64,000 bases of DNA from Echinococcus granulosus. Its lineage: Eukaryota > Platyhelminthes > Cestoda > Cyclophyllidea > Taeniidae. Below the pieces are notes generated by a model, which saw only the letters and a program-made list of their open reading frames with translations, had not been told where the DNA came from and made no database searches. The position numbers and the translations under genes were made by a program. Each line of letters starts with the position of its first letter. Position 1 is the stretch's first letter. The stretch lies in NCBI RefSeq assembly GCF_000524195.1, contig NW_020170467.1, positions 161,410 to 225,409 on the forward strand, written 5' to 3'. Below, one piece after another: positions 1 through 35,861 of the stretch.

Positions 1-1599
1 ACGGTAAAATTAGAAGAATTCATGCTTCTCCTCTCGTAGTTAGGATCAGGATTGAGGCACGGGAGTCCATTCAGCTCTCTGGCTTCATTAACCGGCGACT
101 TTCTTGATGAGTCGATGCAATATCTTGCATAACTGATCAGCCAATCGTCCTTCAAGGATCAAAACGTATTTTACTATTATTTTTTTCATTAGAATTGATA
201 GATACATCAGTTTTACGTTATAAACCCATTTTAAATCGTTTCTTACTGTCATCCATTTGAATGAAAATTTTTCACTAACCATCTGCGGGGAACTTTTTGA
301 CATTCTGTATAAAAGCCGATAGTCATTTGACGGTTCCTTTCTTTAAAATTTGACAACTTTTAAATGAATTCTTCTTTGCTTGCGGAAGAATGATCACAGA
401 AACAAAAACGAGTCGATAAACAGATCCCCGAGACTCTTATTTCAAATCGGAAATATTGTTCATTTGTAATCATGTAACTTCAGAAGGAATGTCGCATTTT
501 ATTGAGATTTTTGTCCTCAGCGATAATCGCAGCCATTCTGTAGCGTTAAAAGACCTCAAAACTTGGTAATAGGATTATCATCAGCCACGATCGTATTTTG
601 CCGGTGATGAGAATGGATGGATGACCTGAAGAGTTATCCCTGGAAATCACTCAGTTGATGCAATTCATAAGAAAGCAATCAACAACTGTACTGATACCAG
701 GCCTAAAAGATTTAAATGGCAAAAAAGTGGGACTACATACGCATTTTCTGGAAGATGTGTTACTCACGCCAAAAATGATGCAGCAGCTGAATAAGAATGG
801 GAGACTAGATGCAGAATATTGACTCCATTTAGTTAATTCAAATGGCTCTACTTTTAGGCAGACATCCTGAAGAATAGCTTTTGATAGTTGAACTTTACTG
901 TAGAATGTTGGCCAATGTAGAGTAGTAAAAAGCCAATGGACTCACCCTTTTTAATGCAGTTCATAAAGGCAACAGAGGCCGGGGTACAATGAAACGTGGG
1001 ACTTGAGATTGTATGAACTCTACCCTCTATGAACAGCTAATGACAGCCATTTCTGACTCGTGTGGTTTTTACAACACCAACTTAAAGGAAGACGTAGCTA
1101 TGCAAAACAGCGACTTTTACTTTACACATTTAGTCAACCACGTGGGCTCCGTAGTTCATCCTTTTCCATAGTGGTATTCCATACCACGACTGCAGGTATG
1201 TTTCGGGACTGATAATTTCAGATTTTCTCAATAAGCAATTCTAAATGACTAGGGTGATCTTTTATTGGCTAACGAATTCCTGTCAGTTTTTTTTTTCGGC
1301 TTTTTCCATCACATGATGATCCTATTACCTCACAGTGGAAAAAAACTAGATTCGCGAATTACTTCTAAGCATGTAACACATTTCCTCTAAATACAACATT
1401 CTTCTTCCTTGCATCTAATGAGATAGGGCTCCACCTTGACAACAATACAACTTTTAAAAAAAATTAATCTCCTTCTAAAATTTTTTTGTTGAAATGCCTG
1501 TAGGAATTCAAATTTGACGTGTTTCTGCAAAGAAGCGAAATTTGGATAGGATGGAACTTTGTTAAAAATTATGGGCACACTTAAAGAAATATATCTTAC
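1..1599 (-). other. Gene A intron 13 (partial)
   Basis: AT-rich non-coding DNA downstream of the M3 exon. I find no S2, M4 or tail exon here, so the rest of gene A is left of the window. It contains one plus-strand open stretch, listed separately. Confidence 0.7.
625..822 (+). other. Unidentified short open frame inside gene A intron 13
   Basis: 65 codons open from an upstream TGA to a TGA stop, antisense to gene A. Central part reads TTVLIPGLKDLNGKKVGLHT, then FLEDVLLTPKMMQQLNKNGR; the first ATG is at 658. The composition looks protein-like, unlike the surrounding AT-rich intron, but I do not recognise a family. It could be a mobile-element remnant, a retrocopy fragment or chance. Confidence 0.2.
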
Positions 1600-24487
<22,888 letters not shown>

Positions 24488-24489
<2 letters not shown>

Positions 24490-24510
24490 CTGAAAGGGAA
24501 CAGAGAAGCG
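24488..24510 (-). promoter_or_regulatory. Splice acceptor just upstream of the gene A start codon
   Basis: Minus strand reads a pyrimidine-rich CTGTTCCCTTTCAG followed by GAGGCACA and ATG. The 5' leader after this acceptor would be only 8 bases. It may be the acceptor of a 5' UTR intron or of a spliced-leader trans-splicing event, which flatworms use on a subset of genes. No upstream UTR exon could be identified from sequence alone. Confidence 0.55.
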
Positions 24511-27500
24511 GCAAAAATTACTCAAAGCTCCGCAGAATTTAATCAAAACTTCTAGTTGACTTAAAAAATGCTCAAATCGTCGGAATAAGAACAGTCCTTT
24601 ATTTGCCGTCAAAACAACGCTGGAACAGCAGTTAAGTTAGGCTTGCAAGTGGGTATATTCTTTGCACATTTACTGTTTTTTTTTTTTTAAAAAAGACAAT
24701 CATCCAGAAGGATCAACTTTAAAAAATATCAGTTTTTTTAAAGCCCATGTTTTTCATGCAAATCTCTAGTAAACATAAAATTTTATGGGTTTTGTTATCA
24801 TAGCCGCGGGAAAAGCAAATGATAAGATCTGAGCCAAGCATCCAATATAGCCAATCAACCGCTGGTAGTCACTGGTCAAGGTTTCAAGATTGGCAGTGAT
24901 TTGACAAAGGCCTTGACCACTTTCCCCGGTTGTTATGATGCATTAAAAATGTCGGTTTATGTTTTTGCAGATTAAAAACCCATGTTTATGTACTAAACTG
25001 TATAATGGTTGATGCCATTAGAACTTTCGCCATTTCTGAAGTCCCATTCCAATTGCTTTGATGGTGTGGGCTTCGCGTGACCCAAAAAGATCGCTTATCC
25101 GATCGCTAATCACATAGTTGATTAAGTGCCACAAAAAAACGATCGACACTGGCCTTGCACCTAGCCAGTCAACGGCCGCGAAAATGGGTAATTGTAATAT
25201 GTATGGGAAACGCTTTACATGGAATATTTTCAAAGAAAAGTTACCTTAATTAAGACCAATAATTGATGCATAAGGGTGAAGGGTCTATATAGGTAATGTA
25301 GATGTGAATCAATGGGTGTAGACTCACAGAGTCGCGATGATGGATATCACTATGGCATTCAATCACGTGTCAGAAGCGTGCATGCAGCCAAGTGTGGATG
25401 CATACACACACACACAGAAGTTGTTGGGATGGTACAGCAGTCGATCCATTTGCACTGTGTTCGCTAGCTCCCAAGGCACGCCCCGATAGCCAATGAAAGG
25501 CGTGACTGGGTGACCAATCAAGCGTGGCTAACCATTATAGGTCGCGTAGACCGCCTATCGTTCAAAGGATCGTGTAAACATTAAATAAGCGGGATTTGGG
25601 TTATCCTGTCAACTGTATTTTATCACCCTGCTTACTAAGGATTTCGGTTCTTCTTAAAAGGATGTTATAACAAATTAGAATACTTGGTGACATGAAACAC
25701 ACTGAAAAGTTGTAAGGGACCACATAGGTATTCCATATTCTGTGAGATGATTGCCAGCAGTGATATATCATCAAAAATGGGGCTTTGCTAAATCTCGTAT
25801 CAAAATTCCTAAAGAACTTCAAATTTAAATCCGCATTCAAAACAGATTAAGCACAACAACGACAATCCTAGGAACAAAAGGAAACCGTATCTTGCCCATC
25901 CACACACTTAGATTCGTAAATTATTGAAATATGAAAGTCTTACGAAGAAAAACAAAGTTGTCACTATACTTATTATTGAGTCGGCTTTTCAGTAGTATAT
26001 TTGCATCTAACACAGGATATTTCCACATGACTGGAAAATGGCTCTTTAGATTTGAAGTATGCTAATTCAGTCCGGAATTAAGTTTAGGCAGTGAACGAAC
26101 TGATGAGGCATTTTTGCATCAGACGATTTAGCGCAAACCAATCTGTTGTGGTCATCAAATAAAATACAAAATAATTGCCTAAGTTGAGCTAAGCATCTTC
26201 AAAAATTTGGCAGTATCAAGTGTAGAAGGTGTGTTTTTTGTCTAAAATTCTTTAAGGCTATTTTGAGTTACACACCTAAATCTGGTCAGTGAATACATTC
26301 AGGTCATCCAGTTGCAAATGACATCACCTGTTGCCCAACTCAGAATCTAGTGGAGTTATCGACATCTGTAACCAACCTTAGCAACAAATGCAAGAGGTTT
26401 TTGCCAAACACCTCCGTCCAGGCGTTGAGTGTTCATTGGCTGTGGTGGAAGTAGTAGTAGCATTGGTAATCATAGTGACACCCGAACCGATATTATTCAT
26501 GTGTCTGCCTATCTTTCCGTAGCGTTTCATATACTTTAGATACCATTTATGGCATGAAAACAAAAGTGATCATTTTTAGGGCTTGATTTGAAGAGGAATT
26601 GATGAGCAAACATTAATATCTTATTATTTTATATTTTTAGGTTTGCAGTTTTTTACTAACACATAATCGAGTAAATTGGCATTAGAGTTGTCTAATTCCC
26701 AAGGGAGGTACTTCAGTTTAAAGGTTTCTTCCACAGTATGAGATCGGTAGAACCTCCTACTAATTACAAGCGGGAATTATGCTTTCAAGGTCATGTAGCC
26801 ACATACAACCAATAAAATTTGACTTTATTACTCCGACGCCATTAGTTATGAAATCATTAATATCATTGGTTATCAGTAATTTAGAATTGCTAAAAATATA
26901 CAGATTTTCAGTCTTACATGTCGGAAAATGAGAAGAACAAGGGTAGGGCAACTTTTTCATACGATTTCCTGCATACACTATCGGGTAAAATGGAAATCAT
27001 AGAAGAAACCGTTTTTGAGGACAAAAAAGTATTGTCCAGAATTTAGCATTGCGTAAGAGTTAAGAGGAAAATCAAGAAAGTAGGCTTGTACTTTAAGAAG
27101 TCAGATAGCACCTACAGCGGTGAAAAGAAAGCAAATGAAATGACTTCTTTTTGGAAATTTTTAACGTGACTAGCTAAAATAACTCGTTTTAGCTTTCGGG
27201 TACTTATAAAGTGCACAAACTGCTTGAATGTCGGCATTGTCAAGTGGATTACACCAATCTCGTGACTGAGCGGAAGTCACGGGTTTTTAATAGAGCTGCT
27301 AACAATGTGTAAATCTCTCACAATACACAATGAGGTGCCCTTATGTGGCCAATCTTCTCTATCCAAGGGTCTGAAACCAGGAGGGGATGGAAGAGACCAT
27401 GATATGCGACAGATGGAATAGTAAATTGCCTGTTGTTTAAACCGGATTATACTCCATACCTAAACTTTCAGAGTTCTGTGTAACATCTTCACATGTAGTG

Positions 27501-27685
27501 ACAGGGCTAAGCGCTCAGAAATGAGTGAAAATGTCACCAAAAGCTATCTTGAAAGATTTTGGAGATACAACTGGGCCTGCAAAAGCGGAATTTGAAACAT
27601 GTACCTCAGAAAGGATAGAAACCATTACGAAGCAATTTTTATTTATTGCTTTTAAATAGGTGATATTTATTTGTTTGCCTTGTAT
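24490..27685. other. Intergenic DNA upstream of gene A
   Basis: About 3.2 kb with no supported gene. Candidate location of the gene A promoter, but no convincing TATA or initiator stands out. Contains a short (AC) run at 25404-25416 and two CCAAT-type motifs at 25485-25530. Confidence 0.6.
25404..25416. repeat. Short (AC)n microsatellite
   Basis: Thirteen bases of alternating A and C, about 6.5 units. Minor. Confidence 0.8.
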
Positions 27686-27863
27686 CCATGATTAGTGGTA
27701 TACTAGATAAGCACTCACTTTTATAGCAATATTGTACTTAGCGCCATGAAGATTAGCTTAAGTCTTCTCCTCCACTACGTCACCGTTGTTGGTTGTCCAG
27801 CTCTGCTTCGAGGAAGTTAATCAGAGTGGGTCTTGCACATTTCAACAACACCTCTACTCCGCC

Positions 27864-28289
27864 TCATAATGTCCACATGATCCACACATGGGTGAATGTA
27901 GCAATTACCACCTTTGACCGCCTGGTTCGACTAATTTGAACCTCTTGAAGCATTCCATTTAAGGAGTCACTGGGATGACCACCAATTTGGCTACTTGCAA
28001 TACCAGCGACCCATTGGTGCTTGCTGTTAAAGCCTTCATGGAACAGCAAAAGTCGGCATTGTATAAGAAGACATTTAGCTGCTTCATTACACTTTAGACT
28101 ATACAATTGCGGACAAATAATTGTACATAACCACTTTTCCCTTTCTTCGTTGACCAAATAACTGAGTGAATTCAGTGAGGACTGAGAGATAAATGGACAG
28201 ATAGAGAGATAAGTAGAGAGACAGACGGTAGATAGTCGGTTAAGTGGACAAATGGAGAGATGGGTAAAGACGTCTTCTGAAACTACCAT
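27864..28289 (-). other. Open frame of 141 codons in the left arm
   Basis: Runs from ATG (28289) to TGA. The N-terminal third is Ser/Leu/Cys-rich translation of simple-sequence DNA. The last roughly 98 codons lie in the near-identical core, e.g. FNSKHQWVAGIASSQIGGHP and SRTRRSKVVIATFTHVW. I recognise no family. The same frame is open in the right arm. It could be an exon of a mobile element or of a domesticated sequence, or a chance frame kept by recent copying. Confidence 0.35.
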
Positions 28290-28454
28290 AAAAGAGTCAA
28301 TTAGATGGGAGGAGCAATTTAACAGGAGAAATTTTGCACCCGGAAGTCATTCTGACTGCCGAAGTACCCGAGGTCAGGAGGGTAGACAATTGGCTCTCCC
28401 GCCTTTGGACTGGGTATTCGATGTGTCGGTTGACCGTAAACGTGAGTCTGCCTT

Positions 28455-28474
28455 GGCGGTGGTGGCGGTGGTGG
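28455..28474. repeat. Short GGT/GGC simple repeat
   Basis: GGCGGT/GGTGGC units at the inner edge of the left arm. The right arm has only a CCACCACTG remnant, so the tract differs between arms. Confidence 0.7.
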
Positions 28475-31400
28475 AGCATGCTCATAATTGAAGAGATTGC
28501 GTGTATCGCCCAAATTTCTCATTTTCATGACCTCCTCCTGATACCGTGTGGTAGCTAAAAGTTAAAAAATGAAGCTAATTTGGCCACTTTAGTAATCATT
28601 AAATCAAATTTGTGGAACAATGAGTAGGAACTAGTGTAAACTTAACCCTCAGAACTGATGTTATACTACATACACAGATAATGGAGCTAAAAGCTTGCGG
28701 CCTTTATGCCACTGAAGTCGATGGTAGATCCCTTTCCATGATCATATGCGACCTGTTAACCTAAGTGACTGGATGTCTTTGGAGACTGTTGCGTATGAAG
28801 ACCATCAGCATGCATAGTTACGATGCTAACAACTAGTTGAAGTCTGTATCTACTAGAGACTCTACGGACGACATTAGGAAAGTTCTAGAATTGGATGACC
28901 GATCACTGCGGTGACCTCCAAATTTGAATCACATGGACAAGTATGGTTAAATACCCATTAAAAGACTAGCTAACCTACATGTCTTCAACTGCGAGTATTC
29001 GTCGTTACCAGGAGCACTACAATTGACATGAACAAAACCCTGCACTTTATGTTTAACCTTCCATATTTCCAGAATTTAACCCATTCGAATGCTGCATTTG
29101 GAGCTTTGTCAAGAAGCCAATCACCATGTTTGCCCACAATATCTTGGGGCTCTTATAAGGCCTCCACACTCTCCTGACTTGACTTCCTTAAGAACTGCTC
29201 TGCTGGGAGCCAAGGGTAGAGGGTTAACAAAAGCACGTCAAAGATTCCAGAGACATGTCGATTTCTGTTACTAAGGCCTCTACGGTAGACAGAAGAAAAG
29301 ACCAAGTGAAAATACATGGTACTACCTTCATCAAGTCGATTTTCCTGGATTAAGAAGTTTTTTTTGGTGGTATTTATCTTTTATCAAATAAAACTTGGGT
29401 ATTAATCGAGAACCTATACTACACCTCTTTGTGCGCTTGTCGATTATGCTTCCGGTACTTACATCACCGGAAAAGTTGTTTTCGAATTCTTAAATTCTTA
29501 TGAAGAGTTCGGGGGTCACAAATGATAAAATAATAGAAAAAGAAACCATTCATGGTAATGCATTCGCCCAACTTTTAATCAATGGTGTTTTTAATGCAGA
29601 TATGAAAATTCTATAATTGGTTGAATAAAAAGGTACTTTTTGAAAAATTAAATCTAAAAAGAGGTGGTTAAGTAAATCCAAATCACAAAATCATTAAATC
29701 GTTTAGAATTTTGAGTCTTCAAATATCTTAAAGTACTCCAATGAACTACAGCTGATCATTATTTTTTAAGTAGCTTTAAAAGGTATTTTGTCATACTCGG
29801 AATGCCTACAACCTCAAAAAAAGCGTTTTTTTTTTTTTTAATTTTGCCTTGGCCAATCTCTATTTAAAGCTTTTCACACTTGTTTACCTCCTCCTGATTG
29901 GTCAGTATGAAGTGCAGGTTAGCTTTGAATGAGCTAAGGTCAAGACCATTCAAGCACCATAAATGCACGACACTGGACCCAACCTGTGCCTCAAGTGGGC
30001 TCTATCATTCTGCCAGAACTGCACAAGCTGCCCCTCTCAGCGAAAAAAGGTCTGTCTGGAAAGCTTAGTCCCCGGATTAGTCGTGATTAGAGTTGGACAG
30101 ACCCATGCATATATGTATCAATACACTGCATATTTGCCGGGAAATTTTTAAACGCTCTCTAAGCTTCGCAAACTTGATTACTAACTGCGAGTGGTTTAAA
30201 TCCATGCCGTCAAGCGTTATGAGACTTGCAAAAGCCCTTAACTCATGCAATAAATCAAATTTGCCCGATTATAAAGTTCGAAATTTGCCCTACTTGAAGT
30301 GAATCACTAATTTGAGCTGGAAATAATGGGAATCTTCTAGCTTTAACTTTTCGTTTAGCGATAAACGGACGTCTGATTTTAAGGTAGCTAAATAGAGTCG
30401 AGTAGTTTATTTCCAAGGAAAAAGGCTCCTTTAAATGCTTTTGTTCACAAGAAAGTTAATACTATAATCTGTAATGCCCTTCCAACGAGGCGCAAACTTG
30501 CAGCACTTCGCAATTTTATGGAGCACTTACTTATGAGGGGAAAAAATTCTAGCCTAGTCAACTGAGGATGAAGCAGTGCTTGCATTAGAATTGGGGTGTG
30601 GGAGCGGATTGCTAAGAGGATAACCAATGACAAGCTTCATTTTCGCTTTACTTTAGATTACAAAGGCAATTTCTTATCAGAAGTCAATCAGCCAACAAGA
30701 TCATGACGACTCGTTCGTTTAAGGTGAACAAGATAAGAAAAATCTTTGGCTTATTATCTGCACTTGCTGTTGCAGGTGTAATTACATTGATTCCTCATTC
30801 ACAGCAATCAGCAATGAAAGGTCCTCTTTGACATGTTAATTGCGAATAAATATGGCATCAGCAAGACGTAATGGAAGGTTCTCCTGAACGTGATGCATCT
30901 ACCTCAGACTGATTGATCACAAGGTCCAAATTGTGATTATGCCTGTTATCGTACCTTTTGCCAAGCCTATGCAAAAAACTTTACAAGAAACTTGGCCCAA
31001 AAGACAGGCAAGCTCAAATCACAAATACCAATTCTAATAGAATCTTTCGGCATGAAGGTTTAGTGATGGAAAGGTGGTGGAGAGCACACAATGAAAGGTA
31101 CTGAACTGATAGACTGGCGTAATATATGTGTTCTCTACTCCATATAAACAATGGCATGCGTTTTTCAGGGCCCTCCAAGTACCAATAAGCTAGTAGAAAA
31201 TGCCTCATTAAAAAGTGAGGTAACTTTTGGGCTGTTAACAATAAACATTATTGATGTGTACTTTGTGATGCAGTCTCCTTCGATTAAATTCTTCCTTTTG
31301 TCTTTAGCCAAAAAAGGAGAATAAATAATCACTTTGCAAATCCTTTATACTTCGTCCCCAAGTCAGCGGTTTATTTTACTATCTAAAATTGTAAAAACAG

Positions 31401-34229
31401 CTGAAATCACGCGTCAAATGTGACCCTCGGCCTTGAGCTATATACTGCTCCTGATTGGCCAAACAGGCATGCTGCAGGAAGATGACCTGTTACAACGCCC
31501 ACAGTCTTAGCTTCGTCATACATCGGCTCAACCAGTTGGCCAGCCTTCGTATCAACAGAAACAATGAAAATAACACGTTTTAGAAAAAAATTAAGTATTT
31601 GAAATCATTCTACCACGGTATTTTGGAGTGATCATGGTTTAGAGGATCGACTGCAGCTGACACAGCCCTTGCTTCTGTTTCATTGAGTCTATAAAGCCTA
31701 TAAAGTCTATAATTGTTACGTATTTCAGTTTGTCACCAAACTGTTACAAACCTTAGATGATCATTTAAGCACTATTTAAGATCTGGCAAGTTTTCTGTTC
31801 CAGCAATCTTTGAGAAAGTAGTTCTGCTCCACGCTTCAGTGATTGGCCAAACAGTTGACATAGACAAGTTCTTATTCTCCGCAGAACCTTTAAAATTATC
31901 TATTAAGTTAGAAAGAAATATTTCCTGACTAACCTTTTTGATGTAAATCCCGCATTTTGGACAATGGAAGACTCCACAATTTGGCGGGTGTATTCCAACT
32001 AGTGGAATATCTAGTGACATCTAGCAGCACGTTTTAAGGCCTAACGAACCTCGGCATCTACACAATTACAAGACCACCAAAAATGCTATTTAAACGCGGT
32101 CAAAGTGAAACATAAAAAGTGGTCACTTTTTCAAAGCGATTGATGCAGTTTCCGCTTAAATAAAATCCCAACTATATGATGTTTAGGCTTTCGTGACTAC
32201 ATCTTCGCGATGTGGCTGCTTCATTTCACAAATCCTCAAAATTTTTCTATCCAAAGGTGCAAAAACTTTTCTTTTTATTAAAGAGGCTTACTGTTGATCG
32301 GTCTTTCAATTACCAGCGCTGCTGTTCAAACAGCAACGAAGCGATTCAGGAAGCCAAAATCACTGGAAACCTAGGAAGTGGGATATTTTCCTACTTTTTA
32401 GGAAAAAATGCAATTATTTTTAGCATTTTGAGCGACCATCTCCAGGACTGTCTTATTTATATTTTTTGGGCGCCAAAGACCAGGATTTGTTTTAAGCAGA
32501 TAATAAAAACTGACCGCTGCATCAGTTAGTAGACTGCGAACTGAACGGGTCATTTTGATGGTTTATTGCCCAAAATACAACCCCAAAATCATAATAAGGC
32601 AAAACGTAAACTTTTGTTGAGGTTTTTAGCCCCAAGAGGCCTCTCATTCCCCGCATATTTTAAAATTAAAAAGGTTCCTGCAGCAGTGAAGTGTGCTAGT
32701 GATTTTCTAATAGATCGGCCTAGAAATGGCAGTAAAAAAGTTTTCAAATGGGTAAAAATGGAAAGCAAAGGGGATTAATTCGCCAACTTGAATACCTTAC
32801 GCAACACTTGGGGGTTGGGAAGTGATAAACCTTGAGTTTCATGATTTGCTTTAACTGGTAAAATTTTGGCATGAATTTAGAAAGGCGATGCCTTACAGCC
32901 CTTCTGACGTTTTAATCCATGAAATATCATGCTTGGCGTCGTGATTAGCCATAACACAGCAAACCTTTTTGAGTAAATTTTTGGAAAATTTGTCATTCGA
33001 GAGGCACAGCACAATGTGACTGGATAATTTAGTCCATTTTTTCGGTAAAAATTAACTAGCTGCAGGGTACTTAATAAAATACTTTATTTGCAAAAAAAAC
33101 AATTAGCGTCTGGGAAATAGGATCTCAAAAGTTTGTTCGGTCAACGAGTATTGCAATAAAATGACTGCTTCACGTAATGAGTCCGTAGATTAATCAGTCG
33201 GCTGGAAAGAAATGAATGAGTTGCGGAAAACGTGACAAAAAAATTGTTTATTTTTTGTTAAGTAATTAATAAAGGCGCAATCGGTGAAGTGAAATACATA
33301 TTATAGTTTCCTAGAGTACACTTACTTAGATGATAAGAGGAGAATTTTTGAGAAGGCTCCTTTGACAGTTAATCGGTCGTACCTATCTAGACTAGCAAAA
33401 AACGTCATTTTGCGGTAGTTCTTTTACGCAGAAAAAGACCCTCTTTTACTGCAACCGAATAAGGAACTGCGCAGTTTTTGTGAAGAAACCTTTGTTGAAT
33501 TTGACATAAACCACTTTTAAGTCGGAGATTTTGCGTGACCGTCACGAAATAACCACAGTGCCACATTAACTCTGAAAGAAAAATTTAGGTCGCAAAACTA
33601 TTTGGTTGGCAAAATAAGTGATTTTAACCTATTGTGGAGTCGGGTTGTAGCTCAATATGGGAAAAAGCATTTCTCTACAATTGAGGCAAAAGGAACGGAT
33701 GGACTTTGGTTTTGACTACAACTTACGAAAGTTGAGGCAAAAAACCTACATATCTTCATAAATCAGTAAACCCCAAAGGAAGTTTGCTAAAAAGAAACCT
33801 TAAAGTACCCGATGTTTTAAAACGCAGCGTTTAAAACAAATCTATAAAGAATCAAAACCTATTATATTATCTCTTTTCTAGCCTTAAGAGAATCAAGAAG
33901 AGATTGTGAAATATTTTAATATTTTGGTGCAGCTCTCAGAAGAAAGTTATTACATTCATAACGAAACTATCACAACTTTCCAGGGTTATTTTAACTTTCT
34001 CGAAGTAAACTAACGTTGGTAGCAAAGGGCATGTCAAAGTTTGTATTCACCTTAGGGTTTAAGCATTCCAACTGTCATTTTTCTTGCCCTTTGCTCATTT
34101 TAAACAAATAAATGAAAAAACCACCTTAATTTTAACGTCATGAAGTTGAAGTTCCTTAGTGAAATCTGGAGGACATCAAGAAGATGCAAATTTTAGGCCA
34201 TTTACACATTCTAGTCAATTATGAACGTT
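28475..34229. other. Spacer between the inverted repeat arms
   Basis: About 5.8 kb. I see no reverse transcriptase, transposase or host gene. ATTGG motifs occur at 29894-29903 and 31451-31460 in similar local contexts. Several 60-105-codon open stretches (for instance 32212-32529 plus) are unrecognised and have no splice or start support. Confidence 0.6.
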
Positions 34230-34928
34230 TCCTACCACCACTGAGGCAGCCACGCGTTTGTGGGCTACCGACACATTGAGTATCTAATCCAGAGGCAGAG
34301 AAGCTAATTGTCTACTCCCCCAACCGCGGGTGCGAAAGTTACCCGGCTGAATTGCTCTCTTCCTTCAATGCTTCTTCCTTGGTTGTTTTAAAAGGTGTCG
34401 TCATTCATCCCTCCTTTCGTCCACATGTTCACCTGTCTGCCTCTATCTGTCAGTCCCCCAGTTTTCACTTAGTTATTTGGTCCACGAAGAAAAGGAAAAG
34501 TGGTTATGTACAATTATTTGTTCGCAATTGTATAGTCTAAAGTGTAATGAAGCAGCTAAATGTCTTCTTATACAATGCCGACTTTTGCTGTTCCATGAAG
34601 GCTTTAACAGCAAGCACCAATGGGTCGCTGGTATTGCAAGTAGCCAAATTGGTGGTCATCCCAGTGACTCCTTAAATGGAATGCTTCAAGAGGTTCAAAT
34701 TAGTCGAACCAGGCGGTCAAAGGTGGTAATTGCTACATTCACCCATGTGTGGATCATGTGGACATTATGAGGCGGAGTAGAGGTGTTGTTGAAATGTGCA
34801 AGACCCACTCTGATTAAATTCCTCGAAGCAGAGCTGGACAACCAATAAGGCCTTAGCTAATCATCATGGCGCTAAGTGCAATATCGCCGTAAAAATGAGT
34901 GCTTATCCCCTATACTACTAATTATGGG
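34230..34928 (+). repeat. Inverted repeat, right arm
   Basis: Reverse-orientation partner of 27686-28474. Core 34494-34817 has the same 324-base length as the left core. Inner edge keeps the CCGACACAT..A block and outer edge the GCGCTAAGT and GATAAGCACTCA-type blocks in diverged form. The simple-sequence stretch here is shorter and different. Confidence 0.85.
34477..34770 (+). other. Open frame of 97 codons in the right arm
   Basis: Same reading frame as the left-arm frame and same TGA stop. Across the shared core the two translations differ at one residue (Ser here, Pro on the left, in the C-x-QLYSL block). Upstream of the core the frames diverge. No family recognised. The two frames point away from each other, outward from the spacer. 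Confidence 0.35.
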
Positions 34929-35703
34929 TATTAGGAAAGAAATCAAACCTCTTATAGTAAAAATAAGTAAATAGAGACACCATTTTGTGCCAAATAAGTA
35001 TTTTTAATCTAATTTAACCCAAAATTCTACGACATCTACTGCCAATTTTGATTAGCATTTTTACGGCAGTCAACAATTCAGCTACCTTCATTAATTATCA
35101 ATGCCCTTTAAAGCCAAGTGATTGATGATGTATTCAAAATCAAAGGGGCAAAATTTTCGTATGTTTTAACCTTCTTATAACAAAGCCCTAAAATAGCAGC
35201 AATCCCGTATAATCTGTCATCTACAGCAAGCTGAGCTAAAAGTCTTACTAAGGCATTTTACCATGGGGGCCAATTGGACGTTTCATATTTCGTGAAATAT
35301 AATTTAGAGGTACATTTCCCGCACCTTTGATCTTCTGAAGTCGCAATTTTGCCTAGCGGCATGACCTACGGGATATGCGTAAAGAACCTGAGGTCATCTG
35401 TCCACAAACAACAGACAATCCCTCGTTGATGGAATGATTCATCTCAAATTCAAAGATATGAAGTTCTGTAGTTGGCAAACTTGATTTAAATGAGGATTAA
35501 TAATTTTGTCAGCTATCAAAGTCTATTGTTACATAAGGAGGACTTCTGTTGCAATAAGGTGAATTGTCGCTGAACTATTTCTGTTTTTTTATGCATATCC
35601 TCACACCTTGAAGCAAAATTCTTCATGAATAATAAAAGACACAATTATTGCAATCCAAAATAGGGAAACCAAATGGAACACCTAGTTTTTGACAGAGGAC
35701 ATT
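34929..35703. other. Intergenic DNA downstream of gene B
   Basis: AT-rich; would hold the gene B 3' UTR and polyadenylation site. No AATAAA in the right orientation close to the proposed stop. Nothing else seen. Confidence 0.55.
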
Positions 35704-35861
35704 TTAAGGACTTGTTTTAATTTGCAGGGAAATGTAAAAGCAAGAGTGATTGGAATCAAGTAAATGCCTGCTGGTGAAGACTATCCGGCCTTTGGCATTG
35801 TCTTCCAAATGGAACCTTTCTTGATAGGTTCCTCTTCTAGAGGGCGTAATATTCAGACATT
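35704..35861 (-). CDS. GRIK-like: Gene B exon 17 (tentative): terminal tail exon
   Basis: 158 bases entering in the phase left by exon 16. Acceptor CTGATCAG has a weak pyrimidine tract. Reads [20 protein letters not shown], then [20 protein letters not shown], to a TAA. The basic, Ser/Thr-rich composition suits a receptor tail, but there is no paralogue exon to compare. The competing model is read-through of exon 16 to 36134. Confidence 0.35.

Larger units (their letters stand above)
27686..28474 (-). repeat. Inverted repeat, left arm
   Basis: About 0.8 kb that matches 34230-34928 in reverse orientation. Outer part (27686-27816) and inner part (28141-28474) match only partly, with indels. 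The core 27817-28140 (324 bases) matches 34494-34817 with one visible difference. A TCTGTC/TCTCTC-like simple-sequence stretch occupies about 28170-28260. Arms are separated by about 5.8 kb without recognisable transposon genes. May be two opposed copies of one element or one large inverted-repeat structure. Confidence 0.85.

Noticed and set aside
1..1599. S2 and M4 exons of gene A
   Set aside because: I looked for the counterparts of the gene B YQRMW and LEST segments on the minus strand and did not find them; they are presumably outside the window.
28475..34229. A large DNA transposon bounded by the inverted repeats
   Set aside because: No transposase-like frame in the spacer and the arm ends are ragged, so terminal inverted repeats of one element are not supported.
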